Positions 46,374 to 58,545 of a stretch of 64,000 nt of DNA are shown one piece after another. This stretch comes from Lucifuga dentata (lineage: Eukaryota; Chordata; Actinopteri; Ophidiiformes; Bythitidae). The stretch's first letter is position 1, and every line of letters starts with the position of its first letter. The notes below the pieces were generated by a model. It did not search any database, was not told where the DNA came from, and saw nothing but the letters and a program-made list of their open reading frames with translations. The stretch lies in contig VXCM01000802.1 in assembly GCA_014773175.1 (NCBI GenBank), forward strand, positions 62,001 through 126,000, given 5' to 3'. Both the position numbers and the translations under genes were made by a program.

Positions 46374-47339
46374 AACACACACACACACTACCCACCCCAA
46401 ACAAAACAAAAACCTCAAATCAGAGGGACAAAAAGCAAATTCTTGACAGAAAATCTATGTTGTTCATTTACTAGACAAAATAATCACAGGAAAGTCTCAA
46501 ATTTTATTTATTTTCAGTGTTTAAATTCATATTGTAATGAACTTATTGAGCCAGATTTGTCATAATGTGTTTTCTCCAAGTGTGATGAGAAATTATTTCA
46601 TTCATCTGTTATTTGGAAACTGGCATAAGGCAGATTTCCAGTTTTTAAGACACCAAACATAAGGGCTTCTAGTACAGCCTGAGGTAACAGAAAAAAAAAG
46701 TCAGATGCATAGACACAAGTCCTCACTGACTTAGCCAAGTATGCACAAGTTAGAAGAAGATTTAGCTAATTTCTAATAGCAGTTATGACTCAGTGGATTT
46801 GGTCTTCAGGCAGGTCAGCATGAGTTTCGTCGCCCCTTGATTTCAGCCTAGACTAAGGAAAATTTAGAAGGACCTGCCTGAGGATCTGAGTCTACATGGG
46901 CATCCAGAAGGTCAAAAATGCAGCACAGGGTCAGATCTCAATGTACTTTAAGCATGATCAGGAAACTGTTAGAAATACTTGACTAGCAGCTAATGGAAAG
47001 ATGCCAAAACCAGGAGTTACAGGGTCTGCAGCTTTCTGAACAATGTGGAGGTGTGAGGGTGACTTTTAGAATATAGCAATATGGAGATGTGGTAAAACAC
47101 AGGTAACCTTCAGGTCTGAGAAGGATATAAAAGCCTTTATTTTTTAAAATATTTATCAGCTGTAGAAATCTGGGTTGATCTTGATCTAAATTCCTTAAAG
47201 CTGAGAATAATTTCTATATGTTTTCTCTATTTTTCATATCTTTCCAACATCATTTATAAATTTTGACCCAACTCAAAAGCACGGTAGATGGTTAGTTAAG
47301 TAAGACAGGAAGTTTGTCAGGCAGCCCCTCCTCCTTTAA

Positions 47340-47456
47340 GGTGAGGTCACAGTTGATGATCACACAATGGTTCCTGAGCAAATTTCTTTCTCTTTGAATA
47401 GAATTGATCCTCCCGACAGACACAATAAATCAGAGTATCATCTACATAACAATGCA
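47340..47456 (-). mobile_element. LINE reverse transcriptase relic with YxDD box
   Basis: The minus strand reads 'HCYVDDTLIYCVCREDQFY' and then 'SKRKKFAQEPLCDHQL' before a stop. 'CYVDDTLIY' matches the polymerase box of L2/CR1-type reverse transcriptases (typically CYADDTQLY). Only this short block is recognisable; the flanks are decayed. Confidence 0.65.
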
Positions 47457-48940
47457 AAGATAAAAGAAATAATGATACTTCTAAGATAAAGAATGGGAAT
47501 TTGAGGCAGACAGATTACTATACTGTGAACTAGACTGGAATATTAAAAAAAATCTTATTGCAGTGTAAAAAAAAAAAAAAAAAAAAAACAATGCTGGAAA
47601 AAAAAGTAAATATGCACAAAATGTACTGCACCATATAACATGAGGTATGATCTGTATGTTTCATACTTTGTCCATGATTGTGTGTGAGTGTGTATGTGAC
47701 AAATACCTTGGGAAAGAGGAGAGAGGAAACTGTCCAATACGGTTCAATATATGCTCAACATGCAACAAATCTCAAAACAAGCACGTAGCACGTAGAAATT
47801 GCAGCTTGAAAATCATGTCAAATCATATTAAGTGTAAGTTGCAGGTAGAGAAAAAAAAATAGGACCAGGAAAATACCAGGTTAATGGAATTGAACTTTGA
47901 AATGTGATAAGGAAAAACAGAGCTGAGGGAATATGCAGCCTAAACGCGTCTTGACAGCTGAGGAAACCTTAATGTGGTCCCATTTGAATACTGACAGGAA
48001 ATTACTGCTCTGTAACTAAGCTTGTACCACTTCTGTTTTATCCCCCCNCCCCCCAAAAAAAAAACAAAAAAACAGATGTAATTAGACTCAACTTCATCAT
48101 AGCAGCCATTTGAACATTTGTTAGGTCTTTTCATTGACTCAACACCATATTGGTTAATATTGTTAATGTATTTATCAATGTGCTAATTACTTTGTTGAGT
48201 GTCTGTTCTTCACACACTCTCCAAATACCCAAGTAGAACTCAAGAGAGAGCAATGAATATTCATTCACCGAAAGACTGAAGGAAAATAAACTCAGCGGCC
48301 AGCAAGATTACACTGCTGCTTTTACTGCAAGATTTGTGCAGCAATGATCTGAAGGCGTTCAGGTGAAACTGGAATAAATTCAGCTCATCAGTTAAAGCGT
48401 GGTACTGCTTCTACCTCCAGCAGTGCACAATCAAACCGTCTTCACTACATTTTTAGTTTGACAATCTTAGATGTCTGCATGGAGACACCTTGCTGAAAAT
48501 GTGTCCCAGCCAACCAGACTAAGCTTGTTACAACAGCGATTTGCATAAAAGACAAGATTCATAAAAAAAAATCATGCTAAGTATGTCACACTAAATTAAT
48601 GCTGTGATAATTGAAGCTCATAAGGTATGTCTCAGGTAAAAGCCAGTGAAGATCAGCATGTTAATGAGCTGCTTCATATTTACCAGCCATAATTTAACCT
48701 GCTTCATATGGTTTTAAAGTGACATTTACAGATTAAATCTGCAAAAGAAACATAACTTCTGCTTTAGAGTGTCACATTTAAAATATTTAAAAGACGCTAA
48801 AATAACAGGTAAACATGCATATTAACCTCCGTAGTGTGTGACCGCTGTGTACCAGGGGGTGTGGGGGAGAGAGGTGGNGCATATTAACCTCCGTAGTGTG
48901 TGACCGCTGTGTACCAGGGGGTGTGGGGGAGAGAGGTGGG

Positions 48941-48966
48941 GTGTGTGTGTGTGTGTGTGTGTGTGT
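48941..48966. repeat. (GT)n microsatellite
   Basis: A pure GT run inside RA copy 6, at the position where copy 1 has CA. Confidence 0.95.
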
Positions 48967-48971
48967 CTGAT

Positions 48972-49134
48972 CACAATGAGCTTATTTATAAGCTATATTT
49001 ATAATATATTTATAATTTTTTTATATTTATATAATATAATATTTATATAATATAATATTTATATTTTTTTATATTTATATATTTATAAGCTACATTTATA
49101 ATATATATAACTGATAAGCTTACTTATAAGCTCA
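48972..49134. repeat. AT-rich inverted and tandem repeat
   Basis: An array of 'tatttataat' and 'atataatatttat' variants, flanked by 'gcttatttataagct' at the left (48981) and 'cttacttataagctc' at the right (49119). It is unique to RA copy 6, so it arose after insertion. Confidence 0.75.
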
Positions 49135-49289
49135 TCGCAATCAGATCAAAATTCACCATTTAAAAAACTGACTGATCAGCTATCTATCAAATTTACTGAT
49201 CAGTAGCAGGTGAGGCAAAATATTTACCAAATTATTATGTTAAGTATCCATCTATATCTAAATTGGTTTTGTTGCTGCAGTCAGAGAAC

Positions 49290-49490
49290 CCAGGAGTGAT
49301 CTGTAGACTTGGTGCCTTTTTGAGAAATGTGTTGATTTTATTTTAAGTGATTTGGGTTGGTTTTCATTTTTTTCTTCACCCATACTGCCTGCCTTTATTT
49401 GTATTTTTGTATTACTGTTTCTGTACTCCATACCATTTTTGTGGTCAGGAGTCTAATAAAAATAAAATGAAATGAAATGAAAAAAAAAGT
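49290..49490 (+). mobile_element. probable LINE 3' end with ATGAA-type tail
   Basis: 'tctgtactccataccatttt', then 'tgtggtcaggagtctaataa' and repeated AATGA units before an A run (49451-49488). This resembles the 3' end of a retroposed element. A poly(A) run follows at 49512-49537. No coding part was recognised. Confidence 0.4.
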
Positions 49491-50148
49491 TTTGTTTAAT
49501 ATAGCAGAATTAAAAAAAAAAAAAAAAAAAAAAAAAAGGATACATGCAGAATCAAGGTGATGCTGTATAAACTTTAAACAAGTGTTTAAGCAATAGATTG
49601 AAATATATCCTGCATCCTGTGGGAAATAGAGTTTGTTCTAAAACAAAACATGTACAAGGTGTTTCTTGCTCTGAAAGCGTAAAAGCTTTAGCTGCATTTA
49701 AGGGCTGATAGCTATTTACCTTCTTGACCTTACGTTTAACAGATTCTTATTTGATACAGCTAGTTTAAAATGTCAAATGTCCATCTGTCTAACTGCCTCT
49801 GTCTGACCTCAGAACTGGCACCAATCAGCATTTTCTCTGGCTTCAGTACAAGGGAGGAGGGTTAATTCATTTTCCACCTAGCATGAGTGCCGGGTATTCC
49901 TGGAAATGGAGAACTGCCGCAAGCAACTGTATGGCTCAAAGATGACACATAAATTAACTTAGGAGGAGATAGCATATTTAGTTATCATGTTGCTCTGTTC
50001 TGCATGTAGAAAACAGCTCAATGCGATTAGGTGACGATCAGCAAAAATTGGCTGTCAAGCGCAGCGGTAGGTTGGTAACAGAAGGAGGGGTGAGCATAGC
50101 AACCAGATGGCCTTTAACATTTACAGGAGATGCTCTTATCTCCACAGT

Positions 50149-50152
<4 letters not shown>

Positions 50153-50183
<31 letters not shown>
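50153..50183. repeat. (CT)n microsatellite
   Basis: A CT run of about 31 bp. Confidence 0.95.
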
Positions 50184-50187
<4 letters not shown>

Positions 50188-51911
50188 GTCACAGCATGAA
50201 CTGACAGTTCAATGCTGGAAGCCAATCATTCACACCCCAGCCACAACACATACAGTCAGAATGAAAAACAGTCTTTTTTCTTGCCCGACCTAATTTGAAT
50301 TTATCAACTTGATGTTCATAAATATCAAAATGTAGGCAAGTTTGGAAATGGAATTGGGCAGAAGAAAAACTGCAACTTGTGACAGGAATGCCTTTCGCGC
50401 TGCGGGAATCTCTTCAGGAAACAAGTGAAACAACAAGACACAGCAACAGCAATGTTTCAAGACTTTCAAAGAGGATGTAAAACTATTTGAAACCGTGTAG
50501 TATTTCAAAAGGTCTGATTATGTTTGTCAGAACTCAGATTTGCTCACAGCAAGATGTATGTGCATAGACATCAGTTGTAATTTTCAGGATCTTCATGGTA
50601 CTTGAAGCTTGGTGGGAAAAGAAGGAACTCAATGAAGGAAGCAAAAGTTCTGGATAAAACAATTCCTAATTTAGTTCCAAATTTTGGATCTGCAAACATA
50701 TGAAATGCTGGTTGTGGCTGGTGGGAAAGCCACAAAATGGAAAGCTTTAACACCAAAATTGTACTGTGCTTTGCTATCACATATTGCTTTTTTGTAACGT
50801 AATGTATATCAGTCTTCCAAAGCTTGTTAAGCTCATAAAACTTAGTGTACTCAAAGTAAGCAAGTACATTTGCCTCTAGAAAACATAATTACGATATTGT
50901 GAGGCAAGATTCAGGTTTAGAGTGCCATAATGTGGCAGGCAGCAAAGTGTACGTTCAGTTCAAAAACTGCTTTCCCACACATTGTGCTTCTTGGCCTCTG
51001 TCTTTACAATTCAATGTCACTCCCACACAAACGTGTTTACACACCAACACATACACACTGAATGGAGATAATGGAGATAATAACTGGACAAAAGTTTGTT
51101 GGTTGTTTTGCCATTCGGAGAAGCAGAACCAGCCAAGTACCCAAGACACTTGGACCTCCTCTCACCCTACAGAGGGACCACCATTTGAGGGCATGTAGAA
51201 CTGGCAGCCGTCATAAAATGTGACGTACTTTGCTGCAGGACATAACCAGAGTAAAAATGAGGTCCACGAGTTTATATGTCACTCCGCATTATGCAAAATG
51301 CAATTCACCAAGCCTCATGTCACAACATGTTATTCCCTCAGCACTGTCTGCCATTCACTTGAAAATGAAGGAGCATTTTCATGTTTACATAACGCTCAAC
51401 CTTTTTCATTTTGACAAATATGACATCACAGTGGATACTAACTGATCCGAACTAACTAACTTCTTAGAATTGTTGGGAAAAGACTTTGTAACTTTACATA
51501 TAATCATTTATAGCAATATATGTTTTTATCATTTACAATATCAGCAGTCATTACAACACCCAAAGCATCTGCCCAGCTGTTATTTTTACACTTTATACCA
51601 CTAAATCCCACTCAGTGTTGGATATTTCAATCTTAGTGTGAAGTGTCAGAAATCAACTCAAAGGCTTTTCAGTTTCATTCTGTTTTCAGCTTATTTGAGA
51701 TTAACAGCAATGTAGTGATGAACAATTATGCTGCCACATAAAACATTACATTTGTCAGGGTAATTTGATTTAAATGTTAAACTGTAGCATGATGACCTCC
51801 ATCCTTCCTACCCCCCNCCCCCCCCCTTCTGCTGGATGTCTGCTTTAATATGCTAATGTGACTATTATTCACGTCAATTAAATGCCATAACTAAAGACAC
51901 TCAGAGAACAC

Positions 51912-52385
51912 ATACCTCCTCCATGGCCCAACAAACCTCTGATTGAGTTTTTGGGGTTTTTTTGCCTGTATAAATCCAGACTTTTACTATCATTACCTTG
52001 AAAGCACATGTAAAATTACGGCATAGCAACAATTTGAGAATCATCTTCTTCTAGATCTCTGTACGCTATAAACCTGACCTCCGTCTGAGCATATATTTTA
52101 ATCTGCCAGAATCAGATCAATATATGGATCTGGGCGACAATGCACATGTTGCTCATCCACTGGAGGAAAAACACCTGGATATTTTCATTAAGATTGGTGT
52201 CTCCGTTTTTGAGAAATTGACAGAAATGTCAACCATATCCTAATTTGCAATGTTACAGAGTGGAAAAATATTGTATCCAGATCCCAATGTGAAATTTTTC
52301 CTTGATGCAGCCCACTGATCAACAAAATCCTATCCACAAATGCTGATGGAAACTGTTTCCACACACTACAATGTAACCACAGTGG
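51912..52385. repeat. family RD repeat, copy 2
   Basis: It starts 'atacctcctccatggccca', shares 'tgtataaatccagactttta', 'catcttcttctagatc', 'gagcatatattttaatctgc' and 'aatcagatcaatatatggat' with copy 1, and ends near 'caatgtaaccacagtgg'. The minus-strand 'gtatgtg' donor-like site at its left edge belongs to the repeat and not to luzp2. Confidence 0.65.
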
Positions 52386-52929
52386 AGCTTCATCACTAAA
52401 TACCCCTTTAAAATATACATTTGCTGGTGAAGTATTGGTAAAAAGTTTTTGCTTTTAAAGAACTTTTCAAAGATTCATGTTTAGCTCATGCAAGATATTA
52501 TCAAGTGGTCCAACTTTCTCTGAATATGTCGATCTTCTGCAGTAATGTAGAATCTTTGTCCCTTTGACTGTTCAACTGAAGGTGAAGCTTTTTGAATTGG
52601 CGCTTTGAAGCTTGAGGCCTTGTTGGGAAACTTGCCACTCTAATCCCCTTTTGATATTCATGTGAGCAGTTTGCTAGCATGACTGAAAGTGGAAGGACCT
52701 CCAGACATCTGTCTCATCATTCCTCAATTTTGATTTTTCTTTGTATTACAGGCAATAAAAGTGAGGCAACAAAACTCAGCAATTTGCACGCCCAAGCCAA
52801 GTTTTTTTTTTTTTTTTTTTTTTTTACCCTGCAGCAGCAATCTGAATTTTGAATACCTCCAGAGAGCTGCATCATTTTTGACTTGTATAAATCAGCTTTT
52901 AACTATTATATTATTATTCACTCTGTTGG

Positions 52930-53560
52930 GTTGCAGTAGTGCCTTGCAGCATTTGTTGTACTATTTTACTAGATTCCAGTATCTCCCACCACTTTCTAGA
53001 TTTCACTCTGGAGGGACCCAGTGAGGTGCCTTATGGTTTTTCTCATGTAAGGGGGCTGTCGCCAACCATGCACGCACTTCCACAGAGTGCTGAGGTATTT
53101 ATACGTGGTGCATTGTCTGTTGCATTATTCTCTGAAACGACAGGGGGCAGTATGCAGAACATACTACGTAAGGCAGGAAGTAGTCACAGCGAAGTAGTCA
53201 CACAACAACCCTGCATATTTTTTCCAAACTTCATAGCAAAAACTTGGATTTTTGACCAGTGTGCAGATGCTATTTCATTCCAGGGGCCACATGTTGGTCC
53301 TTATAAAGTTTCACAGGTGAGTCAGAAAGATGTTTCTGTTGACATGCCAGCTTGGCAAGTCTACTCTCTTTTGAAGGTCCACCCCGTGTGCCACAGTTAC
53401 AAAATCTAGGAAGTGCACAACCAAGTGCCACGATGTTGTGGAGGCCCCTCATGCCATGGCACAGAAGGCGTGAATGCATCATATGTGGCACGCACCCCCT
53501 CGAGCACTCATGACAACGGCAAGTATAAACCAAACTTTAAGCCTTTCTGGTCTGACAAAG
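52930..53560. other. low-repeat, CpG-containing segment of unknown nature
   Basis: The sequence is more complex and has more CpG than the surrounding intron ('gctgtcgccaacc', 'catactacgtaagg', 'cacgatgttgtgg', 'caccccctcgagc'). It includes 'acgacagggggcagta' (53137-53152), which resembles a CTCF core, and two near-identical 'gtagtcac' words (53171, 53186). A plus-strand frame (52939-53409) is open for 156 codons without known homology. It may be a decayed element or a regulatory segment. Confidence 0.25.
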
Positions 53561-56137
53561 GACTGAGAAAAAACTAAAAACTTTCCTCAGTACTTAAAAT
53601 TTAAATTCTCAACCTTTTGTGGTTAATTTCCATTTATGTTTCTTATTGGATGATTCTTGTTGGCCACCACTGAAGACTCTGGGGTGCCGAAGCTGTTTCA
53701 TCACGAAATGTTACAGGCACTGAGAGCTCCTCAGTAGAATCTACGACCATGTAACAAAACCAAAGCTGCTTTATCACCTGTGTTGGTGATGCTGCGTTAT
53801 CACCCATAAAAGTGTTTCTGAAAAGTTTAGTTTTCAAATTGTTAATGGTTTGGTTTAACAGTTGAACAGCCACAATACCAATTACCAATTTATAGTTTTC
53901 CTTTCAAAAAAAATGTTTTTTTTTACTGTTTGTCAGAAAAAACAATTTTGAAAACATATTGCTTCTCAGCATCTTTTTTTTTTCTGCAAGTTGTGACATG
54001 ATCTATAATGGTTAAATATGCATCAAAAATGCTTCAGTTGAAAGAAACAGGTAAGAATTTATCAATGTCAGTTCAACTATAAATATTCCAATAGGATAAG
54101 TAATCATCAATAAATTCACAAGGACTAATTTTCAGAGGATTTTCATTTATCGGTGTTTATGTTGTCCTGAACATTAAAAAGAGTGTTTTTTATAAATAGT
54201 GAATGTGGCTTTAACAGATGAATCTCACATATTTTTCTGGATCTTGGCTGTCCATGCATGTAAAAAATATGTAAATAATGAAATAAAAATGTACTTTTAA
54301 ATCTTTGACTACTTGACAGCCTGCGTTATATATTAATGTGTGCATCCCTCAACTAACATTATCAATTACAGTCTCTGTCAGTGCAGCCCAATGACAGACT
54401 TATCTATCCTCCCCCACCCCCCCCANAAAAATAAAAAAAAAAAAATTAAAATCTCACTGCAAAAACTGTGGCAGGATGTGCAGTCATGTAGCTGTCCAAC
54501 ACATCTAATATAAATTACTGACATTAGCAATGCAAATGTTCACTGTGGATAAACTATTAAATATGACATTCCCCCCCTGACATCTTACAAGGCATTTGAG
54601 AGCTGAAAGATGAAATCATCTTGACAGTTTCTTACGGACTCTTGGGGTCAGAGAGAGAGAATATGCCAAAGTGAAGAGATTGCTTACTTGTCACTGTCCC
54701 ATTTGACAAAAAACCATATGCATACAATACACTCCATATTGAAAACATGATTGACTCATGGTTGTGAGTTTCTCCTCATGCCTGTCAGCCCTGTCAAATA
54801 ATGATTCCAGCAGGATATTGAGTCCTTAATGCCCCAAGGATACTGCATAACTAACTGACAGTACCTGTTCCCCAACTCCAAGACAGAAAAAAAGAGAGAT
54901 TTGGGATTAGTGTTACCAGAGGCAAACAAGATATTACAAACTCAAGGCTTTTAGTAATTTGCTTGTTTTGCCAAGAATTTTATTTGAAAATCCTGATCAA
55001 TCAAAAGCAAGACATAAGCTCCCAAATCTGGCAAATGTCTTGCTTGCCAATTATGCTATTTTACATAATTGGCTATTACATAATGTATACTGCAAACAGT
55101 AAAATAATTGGGGAAAAAGTTATCAGTCAAAACTTTCTGTATTAAGCCACAGGCAATATTAAACACCTTTCCGTTGTTGCCATGCATTAGTTTTCCATTG
55201 GTGGGAATCGTGGTATACACAGTTCAGTGTCAATATAGATGTTACTGCTCTACAGTTCTCATTGAAAAGCTGTTGAGTAGCAGTAAAAAGATTCTCTGAC
55301 AAGACTATTCAAAAACACAAAATTGGATGATTTCTTCTGATCCTCGCAGAGAAATTAGGAGAACCCGATGCCTCAGCTAAGATATCCCATGCACAGCATT
55401 TCTCAATTACTATCAGCGTTATAATAGAGATGCGTCTCACCAGTGTGCTAACCCACCCACCTGAACGCTAATCTCTCTTCCCAGTCATTTCAGTCATTGT
55501 CATTCCTCGTCTTTGTTCAGATGAATCAAAATGGCTCAACAATGCAATGAATCAGATGGATTTGATGACAGTGAAGCTGCTAATGGCGAGAGTAAATCAT
55601 CTGAGATTTACTGAACTGCTGCAAAGACAAAATGGGAATGCTTCAAACCGAATAAATCAAACCTTAATATTCATCGTGAGCCCATAACCATCTGCATCAG
55701 CTCTCTGAATTAAGTGAGTTAAAATACAGCCATAAATAAATTTCATCCAACTTGATGTTTCCTCTACATCTCAAATACATTTACCTGATCATGGTTAGCC
55801 TGTACACACTGGGCAGATAAAAGAAATTTGATTTGGTACACACCTATAACTAATAACGATTTATACTTTGCTACCTTCATGCTCTTCATAGTCTAAAAAT
55901 ATTTTTTTAGTGTGTTATGTTGCAGATGTTAACAACAACAACAATAAACTATTAACCTATTTTCGGTCACTAGGGGCCAGAAAAACTCCAAAATAATTTG
56001 ACAGACACAAAGCCCTGTCAAAATATCACCTTTCCAAGTGTTGCTCGGTACCCTTTGACTGTGTTTTTTTCTCCATCAACTCCTGAGAAAAATAGTCTCT
56101 GCTTGCCAGATGTTCGATTTTCTTCACAAGCCATTTG

Positions 56138-56706
56138 TTAAAGGACCATACCGGTAATTGTGCATGTTTGAGCCCAATAATATACAACCCTATATATGGT
56201 ACATTACTGACAGCCAATTCCCAAAATATAAACCCGCATTTTATTTTTTTCTGTTATTTTTACAAATCCCCTAATCTTTTAGAATCAAATGTTCAGGTGA
56301 TACACCCACTTTAAAATTCAATATTTTTCCTTGTAACACTTTTGCATGATTGTAGAAGGACGCTCATTTTAATTTCCTGGTAAAAGCTGTCTTCCCCTGT
56401 GACTATATTCCCTGCCGGAGACATACATTGTCTTCCATGCAGCTCCATGTTGGATCAGTTAAAAAAGTTATGTCGTCAAAAAACCTAATATAGACATAAT
56501 GCTAACTGTGATGGATTATGTATCTCAAGCATGTTATAAGTTGATTTTAAAAGTGTACTGGAATGAACTGAAGTCAATGAAAGTCTGGTAGGAAAAATTC
56601 TAAAATTTACTGCTAAAGTAGTATATTTTTAAGAAATGGTTGCTGGTAATATAATGTGTAAGTGGATGAAATATAATGGGCTCAAACATGCACAGTGGTC
56701 CTTTAA
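56138..56706 (+). mobile_element. TTAA-M MITE, copy 9, full length
   Basis: The cleanest borders of the family: TTAA 56138-56141 followed by 'aggaccataccggtaa', and 'cacagtggtcc' then TTTAA ending 56706. Internal blocks 'ggtgatacacccacttta', 'gtgactatattccctgccgg', 'cttccatgcagctccatgtt' and 'ctggaatgaactgaagtcaa' are all present. No ORF. Confidence 0.9.
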
Positions 56707-57359
56707 CTGTCTCTCAGTCATTTGTGTTTGACAGGTTGTTTGCTAGAAACAGCTGCCTAGGGGGTTTGGTGAGAACCAGAGAGAGGCAACCATACAGCAC
56801 ATTTGTACACTCTAAAATCACAATTTAAGAGGATCAGAGCAGAGTTTACTTGCAGATTGGGTGATAATCTCTGTGGTTTCATCACTAGTGACCCTTTCAC
56901 TTTACACAGAGTCATTAGTTAAAGAATGAATTCTGAGGAAGTAGTTTTACAAAACTGTAACATTTCATGTAGCTCTAGAAAGAGCCTGTTAATTCTGAGG
57001 CCAAATTATACTTTCTGTATCACAATAGCTTCAACAGTCTGTACGATATAATTTTTTTTTGGCTGCTCATGCCAGTGACTGTCTTTGCACCTCCAAAATT
57101 TTGTGACCAGATATCTATGCACTTATGCACGCTGACTGCACGTGCGCTGTAAAAGAAAAATGGATGCTCTGTTTGAGGAAAGGTTGTGGAAGGAGATCCA
57201 TAATTACCTGCAGCCTTACAGCTCACCTGTAAGAGTACAGAAAATGTGTTTAAAGTCCTGAAGAGAATTTACCCGAGAAGAGATGAAAATGTGTTCAGGC
57301 TGAAGTTGAAGCCTCTGCAACACAGATGCACCCATAAGGGAAAAAGCAGCAATGCAGGA

Positions 57360-57362
<3 letters not shown>

Positions 57363-57394
<32 letters not shown>
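57363..57394. repeat. (TG)n microsatellite
   Basis: A pure TG run of 32 bp. Confidence 0.95.
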
Positions 57395-57395
<1 letters not shown>

Positions 57396-58334
57396 TCCCC
57401 TATTGTTTCTATGCTCTGCTGACTTTCTGGCTTCATTAAACACTGGGACACATTTTGATTTGTAAATGTAGGACATACACAACACATTTGACTATAACCA
57501 AGCCTTTACTATTACTTATGACTCTTAACAGTTCCAACTTCAAAAGTCTTGATCCACCTGAATTTAAGACTTCAAAGCAGCAATAATTCATGTTAACATT
57601 CATTGCCATAACTGTCTGCATCAATGTGTAGTCATTTTAGCATTACAAGTAATTTATTGGTCTGGGATGTTTAGAACTATTCTAACAACCAATAATCTGT
57701 GGATATAAGCATTGATTATTCTTAATGGTCCTGAAAATGGTATTCTTCCCTGATGCCATAAGGACACACCATCTTAAGCCATTCAGTTTGTTCCATTAAC
57801 AAAAAGTGAATTAGGTTCAGTATCCTACGCTGCAGAGAGGACAGCTTTGAGGATGTAAACAATTCACAATGACCTTTTTCCTCTGTATAATCTATGTTCT
57901 GAGTGTTAATACTTTGATTAAAAGTCCCTCTACTTTGCTTACAAACTTTTACAATGCATAAGAGCTGAACTCATTTAATGTACTAAGTGATGTACTTGAA
58001 TATTTTCTAATACAGTGTTGCTTCACAAAGTGACATGTCCTACCATTGTACTCATTATGCAAAATATACTGCATCACAATTAGTACTGTGGTGCTTGGTT
58101 ATAAGTTATGCCAAAATATTTGCCAAGGTGAAAACAAGAGTCGTATCAATAACATGGGGTGGGGTGGGAGTGGGGGGCTGGCGACTTCATAAACAGACCT
58201 TTGTCTTATTGAAAACTTTCTTTGTGGACTTTTAAGATTTGTATTTAAGTACCTCTGGCCTACAGCCCTAGTGTCATGGCGAAGTTATTTGAAGGCGGTT
58301 TAATTGCGGGAGGATAGCACTGAAAGCCATGTTG

Positions 58335-58545
58335 ATTAGATACGCGCAGCAAGTATGAGGCCTAGTGAGTGAGGGTCCAACTGGCCAATAAGAACAGAGC
58401 AGGCTTTTTAGGAGGAGACCTTAAAGAGACAATATAAAACAAATTGCATTCAGTGAGTGTTTTTGCATCTATTTCACAATAGATGTGAAACCCCAAAAAG
58501 AGAATTAAAAAACATGGATAACTGTATAATATGTCCCCTTTAAGA
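58335..58545 (-). repeat. family RC repeat, copy 4, partial
   Basis: The reverse complement starts 'ttaaaggggacatattatac', then 'attgtctctttaaggtctcc', 'aagcctgctctgttcttatt' and 'ggccagttggaccctcactc', matching the RC core. It shows the family's probable terminus (TTAAAGGGGACATATTAT), a common fish MITE end. Confidence 0.65.

Larger units (their letters stand above)
48575..49245 (+). repeat. family RA repeat, copy 6
   Basis: It begins 'tatgtcacactaaattaatg', followed by 'gctgtgataattgaagctca', 'gtctcaggtaaaagccagtg', 'aatgagctgcttcatattta', 'gcttcatatggttttaaagt' and 'gctttagagtgtcacattt'. After the microsatellite and AT-rich interior it resumes 'gatcagatcaaaattcacca'-type sequence near 49138 and 'actgactgatcagc'. 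A 61-bp exact duplication around N 48878 (48817-48877 and 48879-48939) is an assembly join. Confidence 0.7.

Noticed and set aside
46800..47130. Stretch with 'gaggatctgagtctacatgg' and 'ccaaaaccaggagttacagg' as part of the LINE at 47.3 kb.
   Set aside because: It feels repetitive, but I could not match it to another copy in the window or to a specific LINE region.
48972..49134. AT-rich array as a replication origin or scaffold-attachment site.
   Set aside because: AT-richness alone is not evidence. It is better explained as microsatellite-type expansion within RA copy 6.
51912..51965. Minus-strand block ending '...GGAGGAG|gtatgtg' as an upstream luzp2 exon.
   Set aside because: It coincides with the left end of family RD repeat copy 2, and the encoded residues do not resemble LUZP2.
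54849..54883. Minus-strand 'ctttttttctgtcttggag' followed by 11 nt and 'gtactg', reading VLELGN, as a luzp2 microexon (mammalian 'LLELGQK').
   Set aside because: The similarity is only five residues, an 11-nt exon breaks the all-symmetrical phase pattern, and there is no support from neighbouring exons.
57208..57226. A 19-nt minus-strand block between 'gtactcttacag' and 'gtaatt'.
   Set aside because: Clean splice-like borders, but the tiny block has no LUZP2 similarity and a phase-breaking length.
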